From: JARRJS01 sp037388885
GTDB taxonomy: Bacteria > Gemmatimonadota > Gemmatimonadetes > Longimicrobiales > RSA9
DNA: 6,803 nt
Direction: 5' to 3'
Assembly: GCA_037388885.1 (NCBI GenBank)
Contig: JARRJS010000213.1
Coordinates: 1-6,803, forward strand
Below the pieces are notes generated by a model. That model ran no database searches and was not told where the DNA came from. It worked only from the letters and a program-made list of their open reading frames with translations. Position numbers and translations under genes: made by a program. Of this stretch, positions 6,289-6,803 are shown piece after piece. Position 1 is the first letter of the stretch, and every line of letters starts with the position of its first letter.

Positions 6289-6295
6289 AAAGGAG
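6289..6295 (+). promoter_or_regulatory. Ribosome binding site for the TTG-started kinase
   Basis: AAAGGAG is followed by 8 bases and TTG 6304-6306, an ideal spacing. No ATG or GTG in the frame lies between this site and the conserved kinase start. Apart from this site, I see no gene, terminator or repeat I can support in 6087-6303. Confidence 0.7.
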
Positions 6296-6303
6296 CGGCG
6301 CTA

Positions 6304-6803
6304 TTGGACGACGCGCTCGCGCAATTCGAAGCCGCACTCACGGATCGGTACCGCATCGAGCGGGAGCTGGGTCGCGGAGGCATGGCCACGGTCTACCTGG
6401 CCGAGGACCGCCGGCATGCCCGCAAGGTGGCCATCAAGGTGCTGCGACCCGAGCTGGCCGCCGTTCTGGGCTCCGAGCGGTTCCTCCAGGAGATCCGGGT
6501 CACCGCCAACCTGACCCACCCGCACATCCTTCCGCTCCACGACTCGGGCGAGGCGGCGGGATTCCTCTATTACGTGATGCCGTTCGTGGAGGGCGAATCG
6601 TTGCGGCAGCGGCTGGACCGCGAGCACCAGCTGCCCATCGACGAAGCCGTCACCATCACCCGCGAAGTCGCCGACGCCCTCGGCTACGCCCACAGCCACG
6701 GGATCGTGCATCGCGACATCAAGCCCGAGAACATCCTGCTGGAGTCGGGTCACGCCAGCGTGGCCGACTTCGGCATCGCGCTGGCGGTTGCGGCGGCCGG
6801 CGC
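6304..6803 (+). CDS. Serine/threonine protein kinase, 3'-partial
   Basis: The first 166 residues of a Hanks-type kinase (PF00069) are present and the gene runs off the window. The TTG start at 6304 is chosen from the AAAGGAG site 8 bases upstream and because the protein then begins with LDDALAQFEAALTDRYRIEREL, the usual short lead into the kinase fold. Motifs in order: glycine loop G23-R-G-G-M-A-T-V-Y31, ATP-anchoring K45 in VAIK, helix-C E63, hinge YYVMPFVEGESL (89-100), catalytic loop H136-R-D138-I-K140-P-E-N143, and D155-F-G157. All residues needed for phosphotransfer are present, so it should be active on Ser/Thr. The activation loop, any transmembrane segment and the C-terminal sensor domain lie beyond the edge; relatives in Gemmatimonadota often carry TPR, WD40-like or PASTA-free tails. 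It may be independent of the hydrolases upstream. Confidence 0.95.
   Translation, partial: MDDALAQFEAALTDRYRIERELGRGGMATVYLAEDRRHARKVAIKVLRPELAAVLGSERFLQEIRVTANLTHPHILPLHDSGEAAGFLYYVMPFVEGESLRQRLDREHQLPIDEAVTITREVADALGYAHSHGIVHRDIKPENILLESGHASVADFGIALAVAAAG

Noticed and set aside
1..6803. tRNA, rRNA, CRISPR array, transposase or phage genes
   Set aside because: No tRNA-like cloverleaf, repeat-spacer pattern, integrase or transposase motifs seen on either strand.

Overview
The window is GC-rich bacterial DNA. By motif memory it fits best with Gemmatimonadota: the serine/threonine kinase entering at the right edge has the glycine loop, PELAAVLGxERF and HPHILPLHDSGEA wording typical of that phylum's very numerous kinases, and the secreted 'serine hydrolase' (beta-lactamase/esterase, PF00144) paralogues are also abundant there. 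This assignment comes from recalled family features, not from a search.

Layout. Positions 1-975 (+) hold the 3' part of a PF00144-like protein whose fold looks intact but whose catalytic SxxK and YxN boxes are both replaced. Convergent to it, 1064-2209 (-) is a second PF00144 protein with a signal peptide, SITK and HSG boxes, a strong ribosome binding site and a leader with a nested inverted repeat (2279-2338). Upstream on the same strand, 2495-3076 (-) is a YdeI/OmpD-associated (DUF1801 + OmdA) protein. Positions 3155-3283 (+) carry the C-terminal part of a HigB-type toxin with no start and no antitoxin. From 3338 to 5430 (+) lies a third, two-domain PF00144 protein. Its reading frame is broken at 3716-3750 by a perfect 17-bp tandem duplication; removing one copy restores a 691-residue secreted protein. 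Thirty-nine bases later, 5470-6030 (+) is a fourth PF00144 protein, cut off after about 145 residues and with its catalytic Ser and Lys replaced by Asp and Met. An out-of-frame tail with one membrane helix follows (5919-6086). The window ends inside a TTG-started protein kinase (6304 onward).

How it fits together. This is a local cluster of four serine-hydrolase relatives, only one of which (1064-2209) reads as a complete gene with a near-complete active site. The others show three kinds of decay: residue loss, frameshift by tandem duplication, and truncation plus residue loss. With the stranded HigB fragment, the region looks like a turnover zone rather than a coordinated pathway. The kinase may simply be the next gene. 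I do not see a clearly new multi-gene system. The most informative signals are the 17-bp duplication, which may be reversible, and the repeated loss of catalytic residues in proteins that otherwise keep their fold.
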